Of a stretch of 64,000 nt of DNA, positions 1 to 8,216 are shown piece by piece. Where the stretch lies: the NCBI GenBank assembly GCA_964343605.1, contig CAYFKJ010000005.1, forward strand, positions 434,001-498,000, written 5' to 3'. Source of the stretch: CAYFKJ01 sp964343605. Its GTDB lineage: Bacteria; Pseudomonadota; Alphaproteobacteria; UBA2966. The notes below the pieces were generated by a model, which saw only the letters and a program-made list of their open reading frames with translations, was not told the DNA's origin and searched no databases. The translations under genes and the position numbers were made by a program. Each line of letters begins with the position of its first letter. Position 1 is the first letter of the stretch.

Positions 1-1481
1 GCGGAGGGCACGGCCTGGCGTTTGGCGATGGCGGCGGCGAGTTCCTGTTCGGCCTTGCGCGCCTCCGTCTCGGCCGTCTTGGCGGCGGTGCGGACCTTTT
101 CCGCTTCCGCCACGGCAATCTTGGCAAGACGTTCCTGTTCGGCCAGCAAGGTTTCGGCCGCCTTGCGGCGTTCCTCGGCCTTGGCCACGGTCGCCTCGAG
201 ATCCTTGCGCTTGCGCTCGGCTTCGGCAATGGCCGCCTCGGCGGCCTGACGCCGTTGTTCGGCCTCGAGCCGGCGTTCTTCCGCCTCCTTGGCGGCGGTT
301 TCGGCGGCGGTACGCGCGACCTGCGCCCGGACCGCTTCCGTTGCCTTGCGTTCGGCTTCCTGCTGGGCGGCCAGGGCCGCAGCCTTTTCCTCCTCCAACT
401 TGGCCGCCGTCACCTCCGCCGCCTTTCGGGCAGCAGCAGCGGCAGCGGCCTCGGCGGCATTGCGGGCGGCTTCAGCCCGGGCGATGTCGGCGGCCTTCCG
501 GTCGGCTTCCGCCTTGGCGGCGTCCTCGGCAGCCTTAAGCTCCAAGGCCCGCCGTTCCGCCTGCGTGACCTCGCTGGATTGCTGGGCGGCGGCAGCGACC
601 CGGGCGGCCTCGGCCTTGGCGGCTTCAGCCTTGACCGCCTCTGCCCGCGCAGCCTCGGCCTTGGCCGCTTCTTCCTTCAGTTTTTCCTCGGCCAGACGCT
701 TGGTTTCCTCGGCCAGGCGCTGGGCTTCTTCGGCCAGCCGCTTGGCCTCGGCCTTGCGGCGAATTTCGGCAGCGCGGCGTTCCGCTTCCGCCTGTTTGCG
801 GGCGGTTTCCGCTTTGCGCGCCGCCTCCGCAGCCTCGTCCGCCCGTTTCTTCGCTTCGGCGGCGGCCTCCTTCGCGCGCCTTTCCGCTTCCCCGGGGTCG
901 GGGACCGTATCCGTCGGCGCCGGCGTGACGCCTTTTGAGATGAGGAGCGCCAATTTCTCCATCGCTTTGCGGTGCCCCAGTCGCGACGCCTGGTAATACC
1001 AGCTCAAGGCGGTGACATCGCTTTTTTCGACGCCGACGCCGTTCTCGTACATCATTCCGAGATTGTATTGAGCGATTTGGTGGTTCTGCTTTGCCGCCTT
1101 GGTGAACCACTTGATCGCTTCCTTGGGGTTCTGCGAGGTTCCCTGGCCCCGGAGATACATGTTGCCCAGGTTGGCCTGAGCCCTGGCGAAACCCTGCTCG
1201 GCGGCGCGGCGGTACCAATCCAGCGCTTTCTTAAAATCCTTCGGAACGCCGTGCCCGACCCGGAAAAGATGGCCGATGTTGCGTTGGGCCGCAGGCTGGC
1301 CCTTTTCCGCCAGCGGCAGCCAAATTTCGTAAGCCTTGGCGAAATCGCCGACCTCATAGGCGGCGAGCCCGGCGTCAAACGCCTCCTGCACCGACGCAAA
1401 CTGGGCGCGCGCCGGTTCCGCAGCGGCAAACGACACGGCCGCCGCAACTACGAAGGCGCTGAGAAAACGAGCAAATTTCAC
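1..1481 (-). CDS. SEL1-repeat protein with TolA-like Ala/Glu coiled coil (partial, runs off left edge)
   Basis: The reverse-strand frame is open from a GTG at 1481 to the window edge, about 493 codons without a stop; an in-frame TAG 15 bases before the GTG limits upstream starts. The N-terminus (KFARFLSAFVVAAAVSFAAA) is a signal peptide with cleavage near ARA-Q. Residues about 30-170 form SEL1/TPR-like repeats (for example AQRNIGHLFRVGHGVPKD, AQANLGNMYLRGQGT, AQYNLGMMYENGVGV). From about residue 190 to the edge the protein is almost only Ala, Glu, Lys and Arg in heptad-like order, a long alpha-helix resembling the TolA stalk. Known SEL1 proteins scaffold protein complexes; I infer a periplasmic or envelope-spanning scaffold. 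The C-terminal end is unseen, so any terminal domain is unknown. The high GC and repetitive codons create long false ORFs on the other strand. Confidence 0.85.
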   Translation of the reverse strand, partial: MKFARFLSAFVVAAAVSFAAAEPARAQFASVQEAFDAGLAAYEVGDFAKAYEIWLPLAEKGQPAAQRNIGHLFRVGHGVPKDFKKALDWYRRAAEQGFARAQANLGNMYLRGQGTSQNPKEAIKWFTKAAKQNHQIAQYNLGMMYENGVGVEKSDVTALSWYYQASRLGHRKAMEKLALLISKGVTPAPTDTVPDPGEAERRAKEAAAEAKKRADEAAEAARKAETARKQAEAERRAAEIRRKAEAKRLAEEAQRLAEETKRLAEEKLKEEAAKAEAARAEAVKAEAAKAEAARVAAAAQQSSEVTQAERRALELKAAEDAAKAEADRKAADIARAEAARNAAEAAAAAAARKAAEVTAAKLEEEKAAALAAQQEAERKATEAVRAQVARTAAETAAKEAEERRLEAEQRRQAAEAAIAEAERKRKDLEATVAKAEERRKAAETLLAEQERLAKIAVAEAEKVRTAAKTAETEARKAEQELAAAIAKRQAVPS

Positions 1482-1516
1482 TGTCGCACGATTGATCTAG
1501 TTCGCCTCAAGCAGCA

Positions 1517-1987
1517 TCAATTCTGGATCTTCCAGGTGCCGTCAGGCTGGCGGCAGGCCGTGCCATAAGCTTCCTCCGTGCGGCCGCCGACCGTGATGGT
1601 CTGCTGGAATTCGCGGCAGTACGTGCCCTGCGCGGTCTGATAGGTACGTTGCGGCGTTACCGTACCGCTATTGCCCGAATCCGGATTCTTCCAGGTGTTC
1701 GACGTTCCGGACGGCTTGGTCTCCAGGGTTTGTTGCTGCGTTCGGTTCAGATACATCATATCGGCGCGGTCGAGGGTCTTGCCGACGCTGGATCCCGCCA
1801 AGGAACCGAGCAGGGCGCCCATGGCGATGCCGACGTCCCGGCCCTTGCCTTTGCCCAGTTGAGCACCCGCGACGGCACCGACAGCGGCACCCACGACGGT
1901 GCCGATTTTTTCTTTTTCACCCGCGCCTTCGCAGGCCGCGAGAGATAGAGCGATGATGCCGATGGCGGCGAATTTGACGTATTTCAT
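1517..1987 (-). CDS. Glycine-zipper outer-membrane lipoprotein (17 kDa surface-antigen-like)
   Basis: A 156-residue protein with a clear lipoprotein signal: basic start, hydrophobic stretch and lipobox LAAC with the lipidated Cys near residue 19. Residues about 30-75 contain the glycine-zipper pattern (GTVVGAAVGAVAGAQLGKGKG, then GIAMGALLGSLAGSSVG), typical of the Rickettsia 17 kDa antigen / SlyB-type family that sits in the outer membrane. The C-terminal part (about 95-156) carries a two-Cys domain ending in CRQPDGTWKIQN, as in the RT0821/Lpp0805-type surface proteins. It lies 36 bases upstream of the SEL1 gene on the same strand, so the two may be co-transcribed. Function beyond envelope structure is not evident from sequence. 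Confidence 0.85.
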   Translation of the reverse strand: MKYVKFAAIGIIALSLAACEGAGEKEKIGTVVGAAVGAVAGAQLGKGKGRDVGIAMGALLGSLAGSSVGKTLDRADMMYLNRTQQQTLETKPSGTSNTWKNPDSGNSGTVTPQRTYQTAQGTYCREFQQTITVGGRTEEAYGTACRQPDGTWKIQN

Positions 1988-2256
1988 ACCTGCCTATGCC
2001 CCCTAAAGCATTGAGATCAATATCTAATTCATACTTTTGGCGGACTTACCCCTCGATCCGCCGATCCGCTGTCGGAGTATAACAGCAAGCGGCAGCGCAA
2101 GGAGAGAGATTTTGCTACCATGACGACCCCAAAAATACCGGCCTGAGGTCGACATTGCTTGGGCGGCACTCTAAGTATAGCCCGCCAGCCGCAACGGGTG
2201 CGGCGGCTTCCAAGATAACTTATGGACGGATTAGAGCAGAAATATGGCGGGCGGCG

Positions 2257-2859
2257 ATGAGTGACGTAGAAGATCCGTTTGTGCGTTTTGCGGCATGGCT
2301 CGAAGAGGCGATCGAGACCGAGCCCAACGATCCGACGGCCATGGCGTTGGCCACCGTGGATGCCGGCGGGATGCCGTCGGCGCGCATGGTCCTGCTCAAG
2401 GGTTCGGACGAAAGGGGCTTCGTCTTCTATACCAACACCGAAAGCCGCAAAGGTGATGACCTCGCAGCCAATCCCCGGGCCGCACTTTGTTTCCACTGGA
2501 AAAGCCTACGCCGACAAGTGCGCATCGAAGGGGGCGTGGAGCCCGTTTCGGAAGAGGAGGCCGATGCCTATTTCGCCAGCCGGGCCCGCGACAGCCGGAT
2601 CGGCGCTTGGGCGTCCGATCAGTCCCGGCCCATGGCCGGACGCTTCGACCTCGAAAAGGCCGTCGCCAAGTACGCCGCGAAGTTCGCCCTCGGCGAAATT
2701 CCGCGCCCGCCCCACTGGTCGGGCTACCGCGTCATCCCCTCAAGGATCGAGTTCTGGCGCGACAAGGCGTTTCGGCTGCACGAGCGTCTCGTCTATCTCC
2801 GTGAGGATGCTTCGGCGGGTGAGCCCGCCGTTTGGCGTACGGAAATCCTGTTTCCCTGA
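2257..2859 (+). CDS. pdxH: Pyridoxamine 5'-phosphate oxidase
   Basis: A 200-residue FMN-dependent oxidase that converts pyridoxine/pyridoxamine 5'-phosphate to pyridoxal 5'-phosphate in the cytoplasm. Family landmarks are present: PSARMVLLKG and GFVFYTNTESRKGDDL (FMN binding), ALCFHWKSLRRQVRIEG, RDSRIGAWASDQS, and the C-terminal PPHWSGYRVIPSRIEFW and RLHERLVY blocks. The frame is open upstream to 2155, but ATG 2257 gives a start directly before the conserved region and a normal family length. It supplies PLP, used in this window by the class III aminotransferase at 39375-40757. The next gene starts 25 bases downstream, so they could share a transcript. Confidence 0.95.
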   Translation: MSDVEDPFVRFAAWLEEAIETEPNDPTAMALATVDAGGMPSARMVLLKGSDERGFVFYTNTESRKGDDLAANPRAALCFHWKSLRRQVRIEGGVEPVSEEEADAYFASRARDSRIGAWASDQSRPMAGRFDLEKAVAKYAAKFALGEIPRPPHWSGYRVIPSRIEFWRDKAFRLHERLVYLREDASAGEPAVWRTEILFP

Positions 2860-2883
2860 GCAGCGGAACGAAAAAGCAAATTG

Positions 2884-3834
2884 ATGCCTGCAGATACGAA
2901 AGAGACCAATCCTCAGGGCCAAACGTCGGTCGGCGCGGTCGACCCGCGGACCGCCCGCCTGATGCGCTGGGCGACCTACGCGTCCGTCAGCGTGGCGACC
3001 ATCCTAATCGCCATCAAGATGTGGGCTTGGCTGGCCTCCGGTTCGGTGGCGCTGTTGAGTTCGTTGGTCGATTCGATCCTTGATGTCGTCGCATCGATCG
3101 TCAGTTTGATCGCCGTTCGCCAGGCCTTGGAGCCGGCGGACGAAGAGCACCGTTTCGGCCACGGCAAGGTGGAGTCGCTCGCCAGCCTGGGTCAGGCAGC
3201 GTTCATCGGCGGATCTGCCGTGTTTCTGGTTTTCGAGGCGGGCCACCGTCTGATCCGTCCCCAGCCCATCAGCCACGGCGAAATCGGCATCATGGTGATG
3301 CTTGTGTCCATCGCTCTGACGCTGCTGCTCGTCATTTTCCAGAGTTACGTCGTGCGCAAGACCGGATCCATCGCGGTCTCGGCGGACAGTCTGCATTACC
3401 GCAGCGATCTGTTGGTCAACGTCGGCGTCATTGTCGCTCTGTTGGCGGTCATGCTGCTCGACTGGCAGGTGGTCGACGCCCTGGTGGCTTTTGCCATCGC
3501 CGGGTATATCCTGCGCGGCGCCTGGACCATCGCCCGGCAATCGTTCGACATGCTGATGGACCGCGAATTTCCCGACGAGGAGCGCCGGCGTATCCGGGAG
3601 ATCGTGATGGCGCATGAAGACGTCTATGAAATGCACGATCTGCGCACCCGATCCTCGGGCGTCAATTCGTTCATCCAGCTTCACCTTGAGTTGGATGACG
3701 ACCTGACGCTCTTGCGGGCGCACGAAATCGCCGACGAGGTGGAACTGAAAATTCGCATGGCCTATCCCGGTTCCGACGTTATCATCCATCAGGATCCGCA
3801 AGGCGTTCAGGAAGCCCATCGCAGCTATATCTGA
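2884..3834 (+). CDS. Cation diffusion facilitator (FieF/CzcD-type metal efflux)
   Basis: A 316-residue CDF transporter that exports divalent metals (Zn2+/Fe2+/Cd2+ class) against proton influx at the inner membrane. About six membrane spans lie in residues 20-215. The paired metal-site motifs are visible: SLVDSILDVVAS in TM2 (D-x3-D) and SADSLHYRSDLLVN in TM5 (HxxxD). The cytoplasmic C-terminal domain (about 215-316) contains the dimer metal-binding region with HDLRTRSSG and IQLHLELD. The TTG three bases earlier would only add one residue; ATG 2884 is preferred. It follows pdxH by 25 bases. Metal specificity cannot be assigned from sequence alone. Confidence 0.92.
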   Translation: MPADTKETNPQGQTSVGAVDPRTARLMRWATYASVSVATILIAIKMWAWLASGSVALLSSLVDSILDVVASIVSLIAVRQALEPADEEHRFGHGKVESLASLGQAAFIGGSAVFLVFEAGHRLIRPQPISHGEIGIMVMLVSIALTLLLVIFQSYVVRKTGSIAVSADSLHYRSDLLVNVGVIVALLAVMLLDWQVVDALVAFAIAGYILRGAWTIARQSFDMLMDREFPDEERRRIREIVMAHEDVYEMHDLRTRSSGVNSFIQLHLELDDDLTLLRAHEIADEVELKIRMAYPGSDVIIHQDPQGVQEAHRSYI

Positions 3835-3869
3835 CCGCCGCCGGTAGTTACGCGTTACGGGGTCGCCAC

Positions 3870-5414
3870 ATGATCACGGAAGATCAGACCGAGGCTATCC
3901 ACTTTCTCTCCGATCCCTTGTCGTATGGTTCCGGCGCGGACGGCGTTCAACGCATTGACACCCACGGCGCCGTCGTCTTCCTGGTCGGGGAGCACGCCTA
4001 CAAGATGAAGCGCGCGGTCTATTTCGAGTACATGGATTTCTCCACCCTGGCGCGGCGTGAGCGGTTTTGCCGGGCGGAGGTGGACCTCAACTCCCGCACC
4101 GCGCCCGAGATCTATCTCGGCGTTCGGCCGGTCACGCGCGAGGCCGACGGAAGCCTTGCCTTGGGCGGCGCTGGCGAGGCCGTCGAGTGGCTCGTCGAGA
4201 TGCGGCGTTTCGAGGAATCGGGCGTGCTCGACAAGGTCGCCCTGCGCGGCGAATTCGACCGGGAACTGGCGGGCAAGCTGGCGGAGACGGCCTGTGATTT
4301 TCTCCAATCCGCCGAGGTTCACCGGGAAGAAGGTGCGTGTGACACCATCGCCGACATCGTCGCGGAAACCGCCCGGCTGTTGCCGGAAGGCGTCGGCTCG
4401 ATGTTCGATCAGGCGGAGGTCGACCACCTGACGGGAGCTCAAAGCGCCGCGGTCGAGCGCCTGGCGGATGCCTTGGAGGCGCGGCGGATCGAGGGTTTCG
4501 TCCGCCATGGCCACGGTGATTTCCATCTCCGCAACGTCTGCCTGATCGACGGCCGGCCAACACTTTTCGACGCCATCGAATTCAACGACCGGCTGGCAAT
4601 TTCGGACATCCTCTACGATCTGGCGTTCCTGCTGATGGACCTCGTTCACCGGGGCCTTCGCGCCCAGGCCAACCTGATCCTGAACCGCTACCTGGAGCGT
4701 ACCGGCGACTTCGCCGGCATTGAACTGCTGTCGCTGTACTTGTCCGTGCGGGCGGGTATCAGGGCTTTCACCGCCATACCCGCCGCCGCCAGTCAAAGCG
4801 ATCCGGAAGTCGCTGAACGCGTACGGGTCGGCGCCAGGGAATACATTGCACTGGCCGCCGAATTCCTGGAGCAATCCCGTCCCAGGCTGGTGGCCGTCGG
4901 CGGCCTCTCGGGCAGCGGCAAGTCCACCCAGGCGAAAGTGGCCGCTGCCCTGCTGCCCGGGCCCGTCGGCGGTATCGTCTTGCGCAGTGATGTCCTCAGA
5001 AAAGCCATGCTGGGGAAACATGAGACGGAACGGCTCGGACCCGAGAGCTATACGCGCGAGATGTCCGACCGGGTTTATGAGGCGCTGCGGACGACCGCCG
5101 GTACACTCCTCGCGGCGGGCCACTCCGTCGTGGTCGACGCCGTGCACGCCCATGAGGCGGAGCGCTCCGCCATCGCGGCCGTCGCCGCGGCCGCCGGGGC
5201 CGACTTCACGGGCTTGTGGTTCTCTGCGGCGTTCGAGACCATGGCGGCCCGGATCGAGAAGCGCAGCCAGGATGCGTCAGATGCCACCGTCGATGTGCTG
5301 AAGCAGCAAACCGGCTATGATTTGGGCGACCTGACCTGGCCCGAGATATCGACCGACGGCGACAAGGAACAGACGGCTGAGCGTATCAAGGACGTCCTCC
5401 TCGGCGCGTCATGA
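3870..5414 (+). CDS. Aminoglycoside-phosphotransferase-like / P-loop ATPase fusion protein
   Basis: A 514-residue two-domain protein. Residues about 1-330 resemble the APH/choline-kinase fold: HRHGHGDFHLRNVCLI-type catalytic loop (here VRHGHGDFHLRNV) followed by LFDAIEFNDRLAISDILYDLAFLL with the metal-binding Asp. Residues about 340-514 form an AAA/zeta-toxin-like P-loop kinase domain with Walker A GGLSGSGKSTQAK and a downstream SVVVDAVHAH motif. This fusion is widespread in Proteobacteria as an uncharacterised 'bifunctional' protein; despite the label, there is no evidence for antibiotic resistance. It begins 35 bases after the CDF gene. Substrate unknown; probably a small-molecule or RNA/nucleotide kinase. 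Confidence 0.88.
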   Translation: MITEDQTEAIHFLSDPLSYGSGADGVQRIDTHGAVVFLVGEHAYKMKRAVYFEYMDFSTLARRERFCRAEVDLNSRTAPEIYLGVRPVTREADGSLALGGAGEAVEWLVEMRRFEESGVLDKVALRGEFDRELAGKLAETACDFLQSAEVHREEGACDTIADIVAETARLLPEGVGSMFDQAEVDHLTGAQSAAVERLADALEARRIEGFVRHGHGDFHLRNVCLIDGRPTLFDAIEFNDRLAISDILYDLAFLLMDLVHRGLRAQANLILNRYLERTGDFAGIELLSLYLSVRAGIRAFTAIPAAASQSDPEVAERVRVGAREYIALAAEFLEQSRPRLVAVGGLSGSGKSTQAKVAAALLPGPVGGIVLRSDVLRKAMLGKHETERLGPESYTREMSDRVYEALRTTAGTLLAAGHSVVVDAVHAHEAERSAIAAVAAAAGADFTGLWFSAAFETMAARIEKRSQDASDATVDVLKQQTGYDLGDLTWPEISTDGDKEQTAERIKDVLLGAS

Positions 5415-5516
5415 AGTCGCGGCCGGCTGGCCGAATTCCGCTTGGCAATTACATGCGGCGTCCCAACGTGTTAAGTATCTCGGGTAGAGTGTTGTAGGCA
5501 GCACAGGGAGGCGGAT

Positions 5517-6386
5517 ATGGCGATTAAGACAATCCTGATTCCGATGAGCGGGATGGCCGGCATTTCAGCGCCGCTGGATGCCGCCTTGACGGTCGGCCGG
5601 CGGCTCGGCGCCCACGTCGAAGCGCTGCATGTCGCGATCGATCCTCGTGATTCCGTGGCCTACGTCGGCGAAGGCATGACCAGCGCCATGATTGAGGATG
5701 TCATGGCCAGCGCCGAGCGCGAGGCCAACGAACGGCGCGCCCGGGCACGGGAGCGTTTTGCCGAAGCCTGCAGCCGCAATGGCGTCAACGAAACCGCGAC
5801 GCCGTCCGTCGACGGCGGCGGCACGGCCCACCTGGAAGAAGTCGTCGGCCGAGAGGAAGATTATGTGGCGTCGCGCGGCCGCCTGGCCGACCTGATCGTC
5901 GCCTGCCGCCCGCAGGCTGACGACGACGCGGCACCGTCCGCCACGCTGGAGGCGGCATTGATGGATACCGGCCGCCCGGTGCTCGTCGTGCCGGCCGGGG
6001 AGACCATCGAAAACCTCGGTAAGACCATTGCCCTCGGCTGGAACGGCAGTCCCGAATCGGCCCGCGCGGTGAGCGCAGCACTGCATTTTCTCGGCGAAGC
6101 CGAAACCGTCGTGGTATTGGAAGTCGAGGAAGCAGGCAAGCACGGACCGAGTGCCGAGGACGTGGTCCGATACCTGGCCTGGCACGGTGTCAGCGCGACC
6201 AGCCGAGACGTTCAAAGCGGTTCGGGATCGGTGGGCGAGAGTCTTCTGGCGGCAGCGGCCGAGGCCAATGCCGACATGGTCGTCATGGGCGCCTATACCC
6301 ACAGCCGCATCCGCCGGCTGATCTTCGGCGGTGTTACCGGAGACGTCTTGCGCACGGCGTCCGTGCCCGTTCTGATGGCGCACTAG
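5517..6386 (+). CDS. Tandem universal stress protein (UspA-like)
   Basis: A 289-residue protein made of two Usp domains (about 1-150 and 160-289). The C-terminal domain has a good nucleotide-binding signature, GAYTHSRIRRLIFGGVTGDVLR followed by ASVPVLMAH, matching the G-2x-G-9x-G(S/T) pattern of ATP-binding Usps; the N-terminal domain is degenerate. ATG 5517 is preceded by AGGGAGG with good spacing. Tandem Usps typically respond to starvation or redox stress. It lies 32 bases upstream of an SDR gene. Confidence 0.9.
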   Translation: MAIKTILIPMSGMAGISAPLDAALTVGRRLGAHVEALHVAIDPRDSVAYVGEGMTSAMIEDVMASAEREANERRARARERFAEACSRNGVNETATPSVDGGGTAHLEEVVGREEDYVASRGRLADLIVACRPQADDDAAPSATLEAALMDTGRPVLVVPAGETIENLGKTIALGWNGSPESARAVSAALHFLGEAETVVVLEVEEAGKHGPSAEDVVRYLAWHGVSATSRDVQSGSGSVGESLLAAAAEANADMVVMGAYTHSRIRRLIFGGVTGDVLRTASVPVLMAH

Positions 6387-6418
6387 CGCGCCTGAATTTG
6401 GAGTGAATTGGTCGACGA

Positions 6419-7159
6419 ATGAGTAATGAAGAACGCAGAACATTGATCCTCACCGGCGCCAGCCGGGGAATCGGACACGCAACGGTCAAGCGCTTCAGCG
6501 CTGCCGGCTGGCGCGTTATCACCTGCTCCCGTCAGGAGTTTTCCGAAAACTGCCCCTGGGAGGCCGGGCCCGAAGATCACGTCGTCATCGATCTTTCCAG
6601 CATGGAAAACCTGGCCAGCGGTGTGGAAACCTTGAAGGAACGTCTCAACGGCGGGCCGTTGCATGCCCTTGTCAACAACGCGGCGATCTCGCCGAAGGGC
6701 CCGAACGGCGAACGCCTCAACTGCCTCAATTCCGAGATGATCCTGTGGCGGGACGTCTTTCACGTCAATTTCTATGCCCCCATCGTTCTGGCCCGCGGCC
6801 TGTTCGAGGAATTGAAGGCCGGCCAGGGCAGCATTCTCAACGTAACTTCGATCGCGGGCGGCCGCGTTCACCCCTTCGCAGGCGCCGCCTATTCGACATC
6901 CAAGGCGGCGCTGGCCGCGCTGACGCGGGAAATGGCGGCGGATTTCGGCCCGCACGGCGTGCGGGTCAATGCCATCTCGCCGGGCGAGATCGAAACCGCG
7001 ATGATCGGGCCGGAATATCAGGCGCTGGCGGACGAGATTCCCATGCACCGCCTGGGCCGGCCCGAAGAAGTCGCCTCAATGATCTACGTCCTGTGCTCGG
7101 AACAATCGTCCTACGTCAACGGCTCGGAAATCCACATTAACGGCGGCCAGCACGTTTGA
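6419..7159 (+). CDS. SDR-family NAD(P)-dependent oxidoreductase
   Basis: A 246-residue classical short-chain dehydrogenase. Rossmann cofactor motif TGASRGIG at residues about 13-20, NNAA at about 86, catalytic Ser in NVTSIAGG, YSTSK (YxxxK catalytic pair), and the C-terminal NGSEIHINGGQHV. The substrate is not deducible; FabG-like architecture is common to many alcohol/ketone reductases. It follows the Usp gene closely and may share its transcript. A palindromic repeat element lies in the following intergenic region. Confidence 0.9.
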   Translation: MSNEERRTLILTGASRGIGHATVKRFSAAGWRVITCSRQEFSENCPWEAGPEDHVVIDLSSMENLASGVETLKERLNGGPLHALVNNAAISPKGPNGERLNCLNSEMILWRDVFHVNFYAPIVLARGLFEELKAGQGSILNVTSIAGGRVHPFAGAAYSTSKAALAALTREMAADFGPHGVRVNAISPGEIETAMIGPEYQALADEIPMHRLGRPEEVASMIYVLCSEQSSYVNGSEIHINGGQHV

Positions 7160-7214
7160 AGAATTTGAACTAGGGGACGGGGCGCTGCTGGATAAGGCAC
7201 CCCAGCTATATCCT

Positions 7215-7332
7215 CGTCATTCCGGAAATTGCGCAGCAATTATCCGGAATCCATGCCTGAGAGCTTGAATAACGTGAGAGTATCCGTGTCGGACAGGAAA
7301 CGGCATGGATTCCCGCTTTCGCGGGAATGACG
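7215..7332. repeat. Dispersed palindromic repeat (REP/MITE-like)
   Basis: Between two convergent genes lies a 118-base imperfect inverted repeat. Its termini are CGTCATTCC (7215-7223) and GGAATGACG (7324-7332); internal arms CCGGAATCCATGCC and GGCATGGATTCCCG pair as well. CGTCATTCCCGCGAAAGCGGGAATCC-type sequences are well-known dispersed, non-coding repeats in alphaproteobacterial genomes. No ORF inside. Could act as a bidirectional transcription stop between the convergent units. Confidence 0.7.
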
Positions 7333-7359
7333 GCAGTGAGTTCGGCTAGCCCTGACCGA

Positions 7360-8211
7360 CTAAGCCGGGCTCATGCCGCGTTGTTTTTCGCTGCGGCGGC
7401 GCAGGAGTTCGAGGACGGTCATCAGGACGATTGAGAACACCACCAGAACCGTGGCGACGGCCAGGATGGTGGGGCTGATCTGCTCGCGGATGCCGGCCCA
7501 CATCTGGCGCGGGATGGTGCGCTGTTCGAAGCCCGCGAGGAAGAGCACGACGACGACCTCGTCGAACGATGTGATGAAGGCGAAAAGCGCGCCCGAAATG
7601 ACGCCCGGGGTGATCAGCGGCACGGTGATCTTGCGGAACACCGTCACCGGATTGGCGCCCAGGCTGGCGGCGGCGCGCGTCAGAGAATGGTCGAAACCGA
7701 CCAGCGTCGCCGTCACGGTAATCACCACGAAGGGCGTGCCCAATGCGGTGTGGGCCAGGATCAGGCCGACGTAGGTCTGCGCCAGACCGACCTGGGAATA
7801 GAAGAAGTACATGCCGGCGGCCGTGATGATCAGCGGCACGATCATGGGCGAAATCAGAAGGCTCATGATTGCCGTGCGATAGGGCATCTCCGGCCGCGAC
7901 AGGCCCAGGGCGGCAAGCGTGCCCAGGAAGCTTGAGAGCGCCGTCGCAAAAATTGCGACGATGATGCTGTTCTTGATCGAATGCATCCACTGCTGATTGT
8001 TGATGATGTCCTGATACCAGCGAATGGAAAAGGCGTCCGGGTCGAGCGACAGCATCGCCTCGTTGAACGTGAAGTAGGGCTCGGCGTTGAACGACAGCGG
8101 GATGATCACCAGGATCGGCGCGATCAGGAAGAAGAACACCAGCGCGCAGATCACCCGGAAACCGTAATACCAGGTCCGGCCGAGGGGTCCGACGTAGGGT
8201 TGCAGCGCCAT
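7360..8211 (-). CDS. Spermidine/putrescine-type ABC transporter permease (PotC-like)
   Basis: A 283-residue inner-membrane permease with six predicted spans. The cytoplasmic ATPase-contact EAA loop is AAASLGANPVTVFRKITVPLITPGVISG, typical of type I importers for polyamines and related cations. It is the last gene of the operon 11965 to 7360 and starts five bases after the preceding permease ends, implying translational coupling. The substrate is inferred only from PotABCD/opine-family similarity. Confidence 0.93.
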   Translation of the reverse strand: MALQPYVGPLGRTWYYGFRVICALVFFFLIAPILVIIPLSFNAEPYFTFNEAMLSLDPDAFSIRWYQDIINNQQWMHSIKNSIIVAIFATALSSFLGTLAALGLSRPEMPYRTAIMSLLISPMIVPLIITAAGMYFFYSQVGLAQTYVGLILAHTALGTPFVVITVTATLVGFDHSLTRAAASLGANPVTVFRKITVPLITPGVISGALFAFITSFDEVVVVLFLAGFEQRTIPRQMWAGIREQISPTILAVATVLVVFSIVLMTVLELLRRRSEKQRGMSPA

Positions 8212-8216
8212 CTAAC

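Noticed and set aside
255..996. Ala/Gly-rich plus-strand frames opposite the SEL1 protein
   Set aside because: They mirror the repetitive coiled-coil codons of the reverse-strand gene.
3855..5153. 432-codon open frame antisense to the APH/P-loop gene
   Set aside because: No family motifs; composition reflects the shadow of the high-GC gene on the plus strand, which has clear domains.
3870..5414. Antibiotic-resistance gene call for the APH-like protein
   Set aside because: Fold-level similarity only; fusion with a P-loop kinase and broad distribution argue for another substrate.
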